Notes: generated by a model not told the origin, from the sequence alone. Positions 46,837-58,955 are shown, counted from the first letter of the stretch. The stretch: 64,000 bases of DNA from Antennarius striatus (GCF_040054535.1 NC_090780.1:10630501-10694500), one strand, 5' to 3'. Program-made: numbers and translations.

Positions 46837-47216
46837 GTAAGATGGTATTCACGCACAGTATATATAGACATTCTCTCATCATATTAAGTTCTTCTGTGTG
46901 TGTAAATGTGTACTGATATCATAATGTACATACAGTATAACTGTTTGCCAAGGTTTATGTAACATGTTATACTGTATCTCTATATAATTCATTCCTTTTC
47001 CACTAGCTAGTTAAATGTATTGATTTGTTGATGTTTGTTGCTAATGTGTTTATTTTATCATGCTTATGTTTATACTTGATGTTTATTTTATTGTAAGGCA
47101 TAAAAATTTTAAATTCTTAATTTTAAAAATTAAAAATTGGCATAAAAATATACCATTTCCAAGTGATTGCTTATCAAATCAAAAACTCATTTTGTGATGA
47201 GTGCTAATAATTATTA

Positions 47217-47400
47217 CTTCTTCTTTCAGCATTTTCCATTCAGGGGTTGCCACAGCAGGCTATCTTCTCCCAATGCCCTTCTTCCCTTGTACAGTATCAC
47301 CCTGCCTCTGACCCATTACCTGCTTGTCCTCCTTCACTGAATCCATGACCGTCCTCACTAGTCTTCCTGTTATATTATCTTAGCTTATGCTTATCTCTTA
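47217..47400. mobile_element. Interspersed repeat fragment
   Basis: TTCCATTCAGGGGTTGCCACAGCAG followed by CCTGCCTCTGACCCATTACC is a phrase common in teleost retroelement remnants. Its family is not certain to me. Confidence 0.45.
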
Positions 47401-47409
47401 CCTTGCTTA

Positions 47410-47772
47410 GGGTGGCAGTGGCTCAGTGGTAGAGCGGGTCTTCCAATGTTCTGAGAGAGGCGGTTCGATTCTCACTCCTGCCCAAAAAAAACACCGAAAG
47501 TGAGCTGACGGTGGGAGGTGTCAGCTCACCTTTGGAGCACTGCCGGGGCGCCCTTGAGCAAGGCGCCGTCCCCCCTCACAAGCTGCTCATTTGGGCGCAC
47601 CACGAAGGAGCTGCCTGCCACTCTACCTCCCATTGCATGCCTACAGGCCCCCTTGTGTGTGTGGTTGTGTGTATTACAGGGGCCTTTACACACTAATATT
47701 CATGCGTGTGATTTACTAACAAAAAAAACCCTAGAGTGTGCGTTCTTAATTTCCCTTTGGGGATTATAAGTG
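47410..47772 (+). mobile_element. tRNA-derived SINE, copy B
   Basis: Head GGGTGGCAGTGGCTCAGTGG with TAGAGC (A-box), GGCGGTTCGATTCTC (B-box), body GTGAGCTGACGGTGGGAGG and GCCCTTGAGCAAGGCGCCG, and tail AATTTCCCTTTGGGGATTATAAG. It is the same family as the copy at 650-942 in opposite orientation and is nearly full length. Confidence 0.8.
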
Positions 47773-49350
47773 TATAAAATAATTTAAAAAAATCTTCAGC
47801 ATCATTTTTCTTACGTAGTTGTCTTCTCTCACATATCCAGTCGCTCTCAAAGTTGTCCCTCCCACTTTCCCACAAAAACTTTCCAAAATGAGCTATTCCC
47901 TCTAATCATTCTTAATTCTGTTCATTCCAGTCACTCCCAGTCAAAATCTCAACAACCTCAGCTTCGCCACCTCCAGGTAATCCTCCCATATTCCACTCAG
48001 TGACACCGTTTGAGTTAACAGTTAGTAGTTCAGAGCTGTGTTACTCATCCATCATTCTTATGAGTTTCATCAACAGATACTTTGGACACTATTTCTGCTT
48101 GGGTTACAACTAGTCAAAAAACAGAATTCCACTGTGTGCTTTCTAATAGGAACCCTGTTGTGATCAATAGTCATTATCCAAATACAAACACAACATGCAT
48201 TGTTGAAGATGTCCAGTGCTTTTGACACTGTGTGTGCAGTAATTGTTGCAATAATTTTGCTGAACAGTGACAGTGATTCTGCTGATAAATGACTATTTAC
48301 ATGGTTTGTTACACACTGATCATGGTCATGTTTACATGAAAACAGATATCAGAAAAACTACTGGTTTGATTCAAATATTCTGATGTGATAACCCCCCTGT
48401 TTCTGAAGAGAGCGGTATTCTACATTAGCATTTGTTAATAATGCTTCAAGATTGCAACCATTCACTTGAACGTGCATTTACCGGTTGTAAGAATTTTGAT
48501 GACCCAATTCTTTAGAATTTTAGTGAGTAACTTTTAGCTTAAGACGTGGGATGTATTTTTTTCAGCATCAGTTTTCAAGAAGTAGGCATGTAGCATTTAT
48601 GTGGTTGTATCTTGCAAATTAATCAAGAGTAGGTGTTTTTTTCCAAACCTAAAGGTACGGTGTCACGCTCTTACCAGCAAAGCGATATGAAGCTGCATCG
48701 TTTCCGTTGAGTTCTTACCAATTTACTCCTGAAAGGCAGAGGGTAATAAATAAGATACAATGTTTTTTTAGTTAAATTCAAATCAGATATGCAAATTCTG
48801 ACACACCAAATGATGAAGTAGTGGAGTACGCAATAGTTTCTTATAAAAATAAACTTGCACACTGTAAAGTTGTGAGATAACAGGTTTGCAGAAAACCACA
48901 ATCTGCCGATAATGTGGTTTTCTCTGAAAGAAGCCAACATACCATTTTCCTACTAAAATTAGTTTTTGCCAAAATATTTGTACTCTAATTAAAAATGTAT
49001 TAAAGGAATGAAAACTTTGCTATTCATTTAGTAATCACAATAGCCCATTATAATACATTATACAGTACAATTTCAGGTTAGCTGGTTGTGTAATTCCCTC
49101 CATGATTAAGTGCAATTTCCTCCAGGATTAATTAGGTATATATTTATCCATCTACCAGATCAAAACCTGGATGGTCTCTCCATTACAAAAAAGTCTGCGA
49201 TGCAATAAATTTATGGTAAGAGAATACGTAGGTAAGTCCCCCCCCCCAAAAAAAACCCTTTAGCTGATTTCCAGCCTTTGTGTGTCAGTGATGTTTAGCA
49301 TACCATAGGGTTGTGGTAAATACTCAGTGCACTTACCAGTTCTGAAGTAG
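47773..49350. other. Upstream region of the OX40-like gene, no further gene recognised
   Basis: A/T-rich sequence. A small exon-like unit at 47940-47986 (AG acceptor, GT donor) encodes only low-complexity Ser/Gln residues and is not convincing. No other feature is visible. Confidence 0.45.
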
Positions 49351-49357
49351 TCTGAAT

Positions 49358-51795
49358 ATGATTCCACACAATCTGCTTCTATTCACTTTGACTTTTTATC
49401 AAGTCATTATTACTCTGGATGCTTTCGTGTGCCCAAAAGGTAAAGTATATTCCCACTTTAACAACAGTGTATCGAATTGGCTACATATGATTTTGAATGC
49501 ATTGTTTCCTCTTTCTCTATTAACACTTTAACTGTGCTTCAGCGACTAAAGTATATTGTATCTGTTGGTGATGTAAAATCAATCCAGGAAAAAGAGTGGT
49601 CTTCAATCATGGAACTTATGATTGTGTGGACTGCCAAAGTGGAACTTACCAACCTGAAGAAAATAACTCTATGCAATGCAAAGCATGTACGGTATGCGAG
49701 GAAGGTAAGAATACGACTAAATGTCAAAACAGATATTGAGGTCTACATTTTGATGAAGTCAAATTAATCATCTAATAATGGACTGCTTCTGTCATTTACC
49801 TCAACCTGACTCTGGTCATAGGAGTGACTTTATTGTCTGCAGAAATGCAATCTCTTGCACTCCCCTTGAAAAAAAGGAGTTTCTTGTATTTTAATAAGCA
49901 ATTGTGTGAAATAGTCCAGACTAACATATTCTTAAATTTAAGGTATTTGAGAATGATTCCACACCCTAAAAACACAATCTGGAAGGAGCAGAGCAGACAT
50001 GGGTACACTTTAAACCTCCAGAAAGATGTCAGATGTGATCTAATCCAGAACACTTATTCCAATGTAAAGAAACCATTGATCACCTCTACACCTTACATTA
50101 AAATAATTCTTTTTGAGCGAAATGGCACCATGTGTCTGCATATGTTCAGATAGCGCAGTCTGTGGATAGAAAATCATAATTTTACTCATTACTTACTTAA
50201 ACATAGGTTTCATTCAGGGCTATCATTTTGTCTCTGGTACTGGCAGTCAGATGGGATAACAGATCTGAACTTCAGTGATAATTTGATGGAATTTCTGATA
50301 CAATACAAATACAAAATCATCCAATGCGATAAGATTTAAAAAAAAAGCACATCCTTAAGGGGATTCTCTCAATCAGTGGCGTCACATTCAATCATTGACA
50401 GACTTTCCTGTTTAAGATGATGTCTGCATTTTTGTGATCCAGTCCCAACTGCCAATAATTATAAATCTCTTAATTCAAGAATGAAGTATGTTAAGAATGT
50501 TTCAGTGCTGAAAAATAATATTTTCTAAATCAATGCACTAGTTTCAACACTTACCCTGTCTTAAACAAAGATTTTTGTTGTTGTAGATACTGGGAGTGAG
50601 GTTAAACAAGAGTGCACAAAAGAAATGGATAGAAAATGTCAGTGCCGTGGACTATTTGTTCCCAGGGACACTGACTCTTCCACCTGCATGTGTGATCGGC
50701 GATTTGGACTAAATAAAGGAGGTACAGTGACAGTAAAACAGTTATAGAACATGAAATAAGTGATTTTTTAAATGATTTGTTCTTTCTCTCTGCCAGAATG
50801 TTTGAAATGTGAAGATGGATATTTAAGCACATCCATTAATTCACCTTGTCAAAAAAGGAAAGAGTACGTCCACTTACAATATCACTCAAAACATGCATCA
50901 TTTGAAATATACTATCACAATGAAAAGCATTGAATATTTCTATGTTGTTTCAAACCATATCCTTCATTCACAAAATCACATCAAAAAATGCTTCTATAAT
51001 CACAGTTCAACAATCGACCAGCCACATGGTGGGCTCGACACTGAGATTCACACTACTGCCACCACATCCGCTCCCAGACACTCCACCATACAGAACAACG
51101 AAGTGCTGCATGACCCGTCAAGCACAGACAACCATATTGGTGAAGTATCTGGTGTTGTCCTTCATGACACCAACTAAAATTAAAAAAGGATTCATAAATA
51201 ACCTGTAGCCTGCTGGTCTTTTCTCAGGTATGATTCTCCTCTTTTTTGGTGTTGTTGGACTGCTTGCACTGATCGCTGTGACCTGTAAGCTGCACACTAC
51301 TCCCCACATGGAGACACAAGGAGCAGTTCAAAGTATGTTGTAGTAGTCATTCTACACTTAAAAGAGTAATGCAAAATGAATAATGCGCTTGCAGTTTGAA
51401 AAGTTTTCAACATGATTACCATACATCCAGCAAGAAACACTCAACTTTCTACACATACAAAACAGATGACATGCAACACAGAAGCTCTTTAGGTGCTCGA
51501 GGACACATTATGTTGCTTGTGGATAGAGACCCACTAGCGGTTTCCCCGTTTCATGTTATTATGATAAGATAACCTTACCAGTTACTTTGCTGGAGCTCAA
51601 TAATAAGAGAAATTTGAATATTCTCATCCAAATCTCAATAAGAAAGAAAAGTTTGTTTCCCATAAAATACCATACATAAAAGTATTCCTTCAAACTGCTT
51701 ACGCATGCTAAAACAGAAGGAGTTTCAATGGCTCACATGAACTTGCTCATTGTTATTCTGTCATTCCTTGTTTTGTAGGTTCTATGCCAGACTAA
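49358..51795 (+). CDS. TNF receptor superfamily member with very short tail (OX40/TNFRSF4-like)
   Basis: Exons 49358-49439, 49588-49704, 50587-50721, 50797-50863, 51006-51139, 51228-51332 and 51779-51795 join in phase to 218 aa. A signal peptide (MIPHNLLLFTLTFYQVII) is followed by Cys-rich repeats: CVDCQSGTYQPEENNSMQC, then GSEVKQECTKEMDRKCQC, close in style to human OX40 GSERKQLCTATQDTVCRC, then CEDGYLSTSINSPC. A Ser/Thr/His-rich stalk (about 135-178) leads to one transmembrane helix, MILLFFGVVGLLALIAV. The cytoplasmic tail is only about 18 residues, ending SSMPD, and shows no TRAF-binding PxQE-type motif or death domain. It is tandem with a TNFRSF9-like gene 2.9 kb downstream. Superfamily membership is firm; the OX40 assignment is tentative. 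The start codon was chosen for the signal peptide. Confidence 0.8.
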
Positions 51796-53811
51796 ATATT
51801 TTCTAAAGTTCCCCTCAAATGATGGAAAGTAACTTATTATGTGAGTTTTATGTTATTAGAAAATGACTCAGCGTGTGGACGGCCAGTTGAGGAAAGCGGT
51901 GATGGCAGTCTGTCCCCCCTCAAAGTCTATCAAGAGGAACCCTGAGGTGGTTTTTCCCCACATCCTCTCATGTTTTAATTTCAGCCACAGGAAATATTCT
52001 TGTAAATTTATGGACTTTCGTGTTATTAAGACATGACTGAAGACTTTCCCCACATTTGTATATTGAATGTCATGAAAGCATGCCCTCATATTTCAATCAA
52101 ACAGATGCATTCAAATTACAGACGGCTATGTTTGTACTAATGGCTACATATTATAACAATGTTAGATGAGATATTAGAATCCATGTTCAGTAAGTGCTCA
52201 TACATTGTACAGATACACTGGAATAAGTGACAGAACTGCATTTAGAGACATACCTCAGTAAAAGTACAGAAGTAGTGGCAATAATAATGAAAACATTAAG
52301 TGAAACTGGAGAAACTCATTGAGAATCACACATTGTTTTGAGAGTGTTTTCTTGTTGAGTTGGTAAGAATGGAATGAGTTTCAACCAGCAGTGGTTCTCA
52401 CCCCTGGGGTTTTCGCCCTCTTTGTTTCTTTTTTGAAATAGCTTAGTATCAGTAATAGCAACATGTGTCATGAAACTACTCCCAACACTTTAAGTGTAAG
52501 GTCCTCAATAACTGTGAAAATACTTTCAGCTGTCCTAGTCAGTTGTGTTTATTTGTTCTATGTTCAAAATGTGTTGTGATATCCTGAGATTTTGTGAAAA
52601 AAGATTTTCCAAATAAACTTTGACTTTTGTGCAACATAACTGAGTAAGAGTGCTTGCACATGCACATACTCTGGACTCACTTCCTGCACCTATTGTCAGG
52701 AAATGGTAGTGATCCAGGAAGTTGGTGTGCGGTTTCAAAGAAATGCACATTTAAGCCCAAGCAGACATACTATGTTTAACTTGACATGCTGAAAAGCAAC
52801 TGAAGACAATTCAGAGCTTCCTCTGGAAACATTTGTTTTTGGTTTTTTTGCTACATATACATCAACCTTTAGACACAATGTACAAAATCAGTGGAGTTCC
52901 CCTTTATCACCACAAAGCACAACCTCTAAACCAGGTGGGTAGTTGGTATTTGCCCGGCTTGAGTTCATTTGCTTCTATGGTGTCTTAATCTAAAGAAAAC
53001 AGATTTGAGCAACAGTCTCAGGATTTAATGGCCTCAAATGCAGGCTCTTATCATGCAGAAGGATCAGTGATCAGTGAAAGATTGTGCCTCCTCATTTATC
53101 GTAGTTACAACACCCACACAGTGGGTGGCACACGTAAAGGCTAATCAAACATTTTGTAATTTTGTCTGCATCAATGTCTGTGGTTTTACAAAGCAGAATC
53201 ACAATGACTACAGCCAAAAGTCAGGTGTAAGTATGTCTATGGCTATGTCACATCCCATGAGAGGTCGCAGCGTGTGACCATGTGGTCGTGTGAGGGTGAC
53301 AGATACAGCAGCACGAGGTTTTCAAGAGCGTGAATTCCATCTTGTTGCTGTGACACTTTGCAATAAGACATTAAGTCAAGCTTGAATATGACTCATTGGA
53401 CTTTAAGTATGAGTTGTGTGGCGAAGTAATAACATGCAGTGGGCTTGTTACAGCATGCTTTCCTTCATCCCACAACATATAACAGCAGAGAAGCATCCAT
53501 GTGTTGTCACAGATTCACTTGTTTTTCTGTATTTTATTATCAATTCTTGAACTGCACTGTGTGTTTATATAAAAATAGAGAAAAAAAATTGTATAAAGTC
53601 CAAAGGTATCAAGTTTGAAAAAATAAAAACCCAGATAAGCAAATCCTCGAATTGGACATGAAATACTATTTTTTCGTGATAATTCATGAAACAGTGTTCA
53701 AATTCAATTTCTTTTCTGATCATTTGAAGCTGAACACTTTATTCACCAAATGTTACAAAAGAAACCTTTCAACCTGCAACGCTCACACTCACCACGTGTC
53801 GCATTTGTAGC
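51796..53811. other. 3' UTR and intergenic DNA after the OX40-like gene
   Basis: AATAAA at 52612-52617 is a plausible poly(A) signal about 820 bases after the stop. The rest is A/T-rich with no gene or recognised repeat. Confidence 0.5.
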
Positions 53812-54206
53812 TACAGTGCCTTGCCTTGTATTGGCCCCCCAAAAACTTGTTGACATTTTGCCACATTTCAGGCTTCAAACTTAAAGAAAGCAAACTGAAA
53901 ATATTTATCAAGAATCAACAACATGTGAGACACCATCTTGAAGTGGAACCAAATTTATACATTTTATATTGTGTTTACAAGTAAAAAACTGAAAAGTAGG
54001 ATGTGCAAATGTGAGACCAAATGACACAGCGGTGCACTCTGTTTGTCAGTGTTGTCATTTAGGTCAACACTGGATCATTCAGACGTCATCAGGGAACTTC
54101 TGGAGTTGTTTAGCTGAGCTGAGAGAACAAGGGACCAATATTTTTACACATCCTACTTTTCTGTTTTTTATTTGTAAACACAATATAAAATGTTGAATAA
54201 ATTTAT
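53812..54206. mobile_element. Tc1/mariner-type non-autonomous element with 60-bp inverted arms
   Basis: It begins TACAGTGCCTTGCCTTGTATTGG and contains GCCACATTTCAGGCTTCAAAC and GAATCAACAACATGTG, wording typical of a widespread teleost Tc1/mariner-like element (from memory). Arms 53951-54009 and 54141-54204 are inverted copies of each other with about 10 percent mismatch. The loop between them is about 130 bases. No transposase is present. Confidence 0.65.
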
Positions 54207-54660
54207 ATGAAAAACTGTGGAAGACAGATCCATCATTCATTGTCATAATCTATACTGTTGCCCTCATTTAGCGCTAAAAAAAATCTGTGCCAACGCCACA
54301 CATCCAGTATTGTCTGCTTTTGTTGAACAACATTAGGTGTTTGCTCCCATTTTTTACAATTTGAAGCAAAACATGACAGCCTTTGTCTCTTGTGTCCCTA
54401 AAAAATCTCATCTTTACTTCATCCTTAAAACAATTATTGGCTATAAAAGAAAAATAATCATGAAGTAAGTATGAAGGTTCACAAAGGCAAAAAAAATATT
54501 GTCCTTTCAAATTATTCTAAATGGTTTTTCACTTCCTGAACTATCATTTGCGCTTTGTCTGTCAAACATTGCCCCTAAGTTAACCACAAGCACAACTTAT
54601 AATGACGTCAGTAAACAGACAAGATAAAAGCCCCGAAGTTCATGCAGAGCAGTGGTCATA

Positions 54661-56839
54661 ATGATTGTTGTCAGCCCTTCTCTGGCAGCTCTATGTGTAC
54701 TGAGCTTTTGGACTATAGGATATACGGCAGGCTGTCGTGATGGACAAGCTGAAGTAGATGGACGATGCTGTGACCCGTGTCCCCCAGGTAAAACACACAA
54801 CTAATTTGCAATGAATGACCAATATGATTTATATTCGTCTCTCAGATTGTTTAATCCTTATATGATCTTTATCATAATAGAGGTAGCATATGCAACACTG
54901 ATGGGCAATACCATTCATTGGAGTGACTGTTTCTCATTTTGAAGGTAAATATATGAAAGAATTTTGCTCAAAGAACCATCAAACGATTTGTGAGCCCTGT
55001 GAGGATGGCTACTACTCCAGCAACTATACCATGTTTGACAGATGTGAGAAATGTCATTCATGCCAACAAAGTAAGATTATAAGAGGTCATAATGACAAAT
55101 GAAAATAATGATTCAAAAGTTTGATTTACATGACAGTGACAGTGGATGGAAGCCAAAATACTGGTTATACAATCCCCTTTGCTTTCAATTTTTACCTTGT
55201 TACAGAATATGAAGAAAAGTGTACATTGACCACAAACTCAAAATGTTCTTGCCATTCTGGTTTCTTGTGCTCCAACCACATCTGTTCAAAGTGTGAGGAG
55301 AACAAATGTGTCATAGGAGAGAAAGCGAGGACAGGTGAGAGTGGTTACATTATTTTGAAGTTGTAGCAGCTGTTTATTTTATAATTTGTTTCTGCTGGTA
55401 CAATTTGGTTTGAACATTTTGCCTCACCATATCTGGCTCAGTTGGTTCATGCGCAGTACTTTGGGGTGGTAGTAGCTCAGCCTGGAGTTGGCTGGCTCAA
55501 GACCAGAGTGAACTTTAGAAATGTGAGTGTGAACTAGCAGTGGAGATGTGCCAATTCATCTCAGTACTTAATAACTCAATACTTTTAAAATCCCATACGA
55601 GCATCACACACAAAATACAGCTTAAGTTGATAAGTTTGTCGTTTTTCAGGAACTGATGATGGTGTGAGAGGAAAAGTGAAATGCTTTCAAAAATACATTT
55701 TTAATGTGTGTATTAAAACTCCTATTACTAAAATTGTATTTCTTGACACATTTTACTCAGAACCAAAGATGTGATTATTGGGTAGCCAAGAATCTGTACG
55801 TGACACATTTCACAGAAGAAGAGCAACATTTATCTTGCTGTTAATGCTTGTAAACCAACAACAGGCAACCAAAGACTATCTCTCTGTGCTGTATGTATGC
55901 AGTTGTATCCTCAGGTGTAGAGTATTCCTATCTGTGTGAGCCCTTATGTCCTGACAGCGAATATTTTGATGTGAAAGAAGAAATCTGCAAGCCACGAGCC
56001 CAGTAAGGTTTGAGATTACACTAATAATTTCTCACAGAAGACCACATTACAGTAACACCTACATCTTTTGGTCAACAGGTGCAGTTTACTCGGACTTGTT
56101 GAGCAGTTTCCAGGAAACAAAACCCGCAACTCAATTTGTGATGGAGGTGGTATGTGAACAAACACTAATGGGAACTATAGGCTGCTTGAAGGCAGATCAT
56201 GGATGGGAAATGTTTTATATCTTACATAAAGGCCTCATGATGATGTAGCTGAAATTAATTAATATTTGACTTTGATTTGATGTATCACCAGAGAGACAAA
56301 ATCATGATGGAGTCATCACACACATGATCCTCGTCATGTGTTTTGTTTTGCTTTGCATCACTCTCCTTGTGTTTCTATCTCGTGCCTGTAGAAAGAATAT
56401 AAGGAAGCGTCAACCATGTAAGTATGCACCAATACTGATTTTTTTTAAAGTAGATAAGGAATTTTTTTGCCCACTTTGCCCTACTTTGATGTTTATGCAA
56501 CATAGAAATTTCTCCCTCAGTTTTATTTACAAAACAGCTCAAAATGTGTCAGGAAGCAACGAGTCTGATAGTTAGCCACAAAAGATGCTATTAACCTGTA
56601 AAATATATGATAAAACTGCTCTGGGTATTATAATAGTGTTACATAATCACATTTAGTTTGTATGTTTTATCTTTGCTTCAGGTAATAATCCCATCAATGT
56701 TGCAGCAGTCTCCTCCAGTGCCCCAAACTTTCACCTGTCTAAGGAGGAGAGCGGGCTCCAGCTCATCATCCAGGTTGAATCCAAGTGCAGTGACAGTTTG
56801 GACGAACTGGATCTAGAAAAAGTCAAAACCTTCCAATAA
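54661..56839 (+). CDS. tnfrsf9: TNF receptor superfamily member 9-like (4-1BB/CD137)
   Basis: 4-1BB is a T-cell costimulatory receptor acting through TRAF adaptors. Exons 54661-54787, 54945-55070, 55206-55334, 55915-56002, 56079-56146, 56292-56417 and 56682-56839 join in phase to 273 aa (human TNFRSF9 255). Seen: signal peptide, CRD1 CCDPCPPGKYMKEFC, CRD2 CEPCEDGYYSSNY, then KCSCHSGFLCSNHICSKCEEN, parallel to human CDCTPGFHCLGAGCSMCEQD, and YFDVKEEICKPRAQCSLLG, parallel to GICRPWTNCSLDG. The transmembrane helix spans about 190-212 (MILVMCFVLLCITLLVFL). The tail (about 60 aa) contains SKEE at 241-244, which fits the TRAF2 (P/S/T/A)x(Q/E)E motif. The exon 5 donor (GAG then GTGGTA) is weak. A poly(A) hexamer overlaps the stop codon. 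GATAAAAG at 54618-54625 may act as a TATA element. Confidence 0.85.
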
Positions 56840-56840
56840 A
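56835..56840 (+). terminator. tnfrsf9: Poly(A) signal hexamer overlapping the tnfrsf9-like stop codon
   Basis: CAATAAAAAT places AATAAA across the CAA TAA end of the frame. If used, it would leave a 3' UTR of only some 20 bases. Confidence 0.35.
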
Positions 56841-57040
56841 AATTCTGAAATAACAACAGTCTGTTCATACAAACACACCATAATTAATGGTGCAACAGTA
56901 CAATTAATGCTGTTCGATATCAGCACACATTTAACAATAGTCAACTATTTGTGAGTAATTGGCCTAATTTTTACCAAAATCTCCAAGATGATGGAGGTTT
57001 TGATATGAAGATTTTGTAATTTTATTTTTGAAAGGTGTCC

Positions 57041-57300
57041 AAGTCGGTGGCATGTTGGTACAGTGGGTAACGCTGTTGCCTCACAGCAAGAAGGTTCCGG
57101 GTTTGATTCCTTTCTGTGCTCAGTTTGTATGTTCTCCTGGTGTCTGAGTGGGTTCTCTTTGGGTTTTCCAGCTTCCTCCCACATCCACAAACATGCAGCT
57201 TAGGAGAACTGGCACACCAAATTGTCTGTAGGTGTAAGTGTGAGTGTGAATGGTTGTTTGTCTTTTGAGTGGCCCTGTGATGAGCTGACTTCTGGTCATG
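57041..57300 (+). mobile_element. SINE copy, near full length
   Basis: Head TGGTACAGTGGGTAACGCTGTTGCCTCACAGC, B-box-like GGGTTTGATTCC, then TTCTCCTGGTGTCTGAGTGGG, CCTCCCACATCCACAAACATGCAG and GTGTGAGTGTGAATGG. Same SINE type as at 22660, but with the longer internal body. Confidence 0.75.
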
Positions 57301-57700
57301 GATCCCTGATGAAATCGACAAAGCAAAATTCAAAAAGCAAGCAGAGACCAAAAGGCACACAAAGAAAAACTCACAAGGAAAATGGAAAGAAGATCACTGA
57401 GAAGACATGGGGCAAGCACGTAGCAAAACCGACGACAAAAAGATTTCAAACCATCTGACAAACCAGATTAACTGACAGTGAGCACAAGGAATCAAAAAGA
57501 ATGAACACATTGAGACAAACAAAATCCCAGGGTCATGACAGATTGACAGAAAAGAAGATAAATGCTGAAGAGGAGTTGTAACTCAAACAGACTTGGGTGA
57601 CCACATATTTGTCAATCAAGATGCAGTAGATTAAATCTGATTCAAATGATTTCATTAATCTTCTTGTGACTGTCTCTTTAGCCACTTATCTGACATACGG
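57301..57700. other. Intergenic, no gene recognised
   Basis: A-rich stretch (AAGCAAAATTCAAAAAGCAAGC and similar). No conserved signal. Confidence 0.5.
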
Positions 57701-57815
57701 GTTTCGAGTTATGCCAGTGCATTGCAGGGCCACACACATACCGACAACCACTCACACAGACACTCACATCTACAGACATTGTGGCGTGACCAGTTCACCT
57801 AATCGGAATTTTTTT
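57701..57815 (-). mobile_element. SINE fragment (antisense)
   Basis: GCCAGTGCATTGCAGGGCCACACACATACCGACAACC is the antisense of the internal SINE body (GGCCCTGTGATGAACTGG type). CAGTTCACCTAAT near the end matches the GGTGAATTGG segment. Confidence 0.6.
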
Positions 57816-58335
57816 GGTGTTAAGAGGAAGTTGGAGAACATATAGAAAACCCACACACCTACTTGGGGACTTCAACACTCATGTGGGCAATGACAGCGAG
57901 ACCTGGAAAGGAGTGCTTGGAATGAACGACCTCCCAAAAATGAACAGGAGGGGCGTTCTGTTATTGGACTTCTATGCTAGTCACAGATTGTCCATAATGA
58001 ACACCTTGTTTGAGCACAGGGATGTCCATAAGTGCACATGGCACCACGACAATGTAGGCCGGAGATCGATGATCAAATTTATTGCTGTATCATCACTGAA
58101 GGAACGAGATCCCAGACACAAGTGGTTGAAATGAGTCCTCCGTAGAGTGGGTGGGCACACCTTAAAAGATAGGGTGAGGAGCTCAGTCAGCAGGGAACTC
58201 CGAGTAGCCGCAGTCCTCCATATTGAGCGGAGCCAGATGTGGTGGATCGGGCATGTGTATCGGATGCCTCCTGGATGCCTTCCTGGGTCTCCTACCGGTA
58301 GGACGGTACCAGAGATGGAAATACTGTATTACATT
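57816..58335 (+). mobile_element. LINE remnant with endonuclease and C-terminal segments
   Basis: The plus strand encodes [39 protein letters not shown] and [16 protein letters not shown], the endonuclease domain of a fish LINE. Then, in another frame, it encodes DRVRSSVSRELRV, HIERSQMWWIGHVYRMPPG, the C-terminal end of the ORF2-type protein. The reverse-transcriptase core between them is deleted, so this is an internally collapsed copy. Confidence 0.75.
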
Positions 58336-58391
58336 TATGAATATCATGTCAAAAATTTCCTTCCTCCCCAAAATTGAAAAAAAAACCCCAC

Positions 58392-58392
<1 letters not shown>

Positions 58393-58455
<63 letters not shown>
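58393..58455. repeat. (AAC)n microsatellite
   Basis: About 20 ACA/AAC units form the tail of the LINE remnant just upstream. The Asn- and Leu-run open frames here are repeat artefacts. Confidence 0.95.
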
Positions 58456-58955
58456 ACCAGAATAACAAGAGTTAACATCCAGGGATACATTTTCAAATCT
58501 CAATCACTTTCCAGAGCTCATAAATTGTTATACCATTGCACTCTGGGGCATGCACACATTGTGATGTCACCATGATGATGTTGCTTGACTGAGATCTTCA
58601 AATTCAGTGATTTCCCCTTATTTCTTGAGTTTGAAAAGTTAATCTCAACATTTGGAATCTTTTATTGTTTATTATCACTATATTGAGAGTTGAACAATAA
58701 AAACAAGTTTTTCTTTGAGGGCAGATCTGGATCTATATTTGGTCAAGATATAAATTCATTCATTCATCTTCTAACCCCTTCTTCCACCGTAGCAGGTCGG
58801 GGTATGAATTCCAAACACAAAATCAAAAGACAGTGAATCTGTATTATCTCAGTTGCATATTGGGGGCAGTGCCATGTTTCTACGCCACACTCGTATTATC
58901 AAATATTTTTTTAATCTCTCAGATCTGGATTCAAATCCATTTGACCAAAGAAGTG
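58456..58955. other. Intergenic, no gene recognised
   Basis: A short ATTCATTCATCTTCTAACC phrase at about 58755 is the antisense tail of a SINE. The rest shows no recognisable feature. Confidence 0.5.

Noticed and set aside
49541-49587. Alternative acceptor (CTTCAG at 49541) upstream of TNF receptor exon 2
   Set aside because: Using it brings an in-frame stop or shifts the Cys-rich repeat out of frame. Only the acceptor at 49587 fits.
55650-55740. Possible extra exon in the tnfrsf9-like gene (after TTTTTCAG)
   Set aside because: It has an acceptor in phase but encodes no Cys-rich repeat and has no good donor, and exon 3 joins exon 4 directly in frame.
57222-57458. 78-codon frame after the SINE
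   Set aside because: It is SINE-derived at its start and low-complexity Lys/Thr after that, with no conserved domain.
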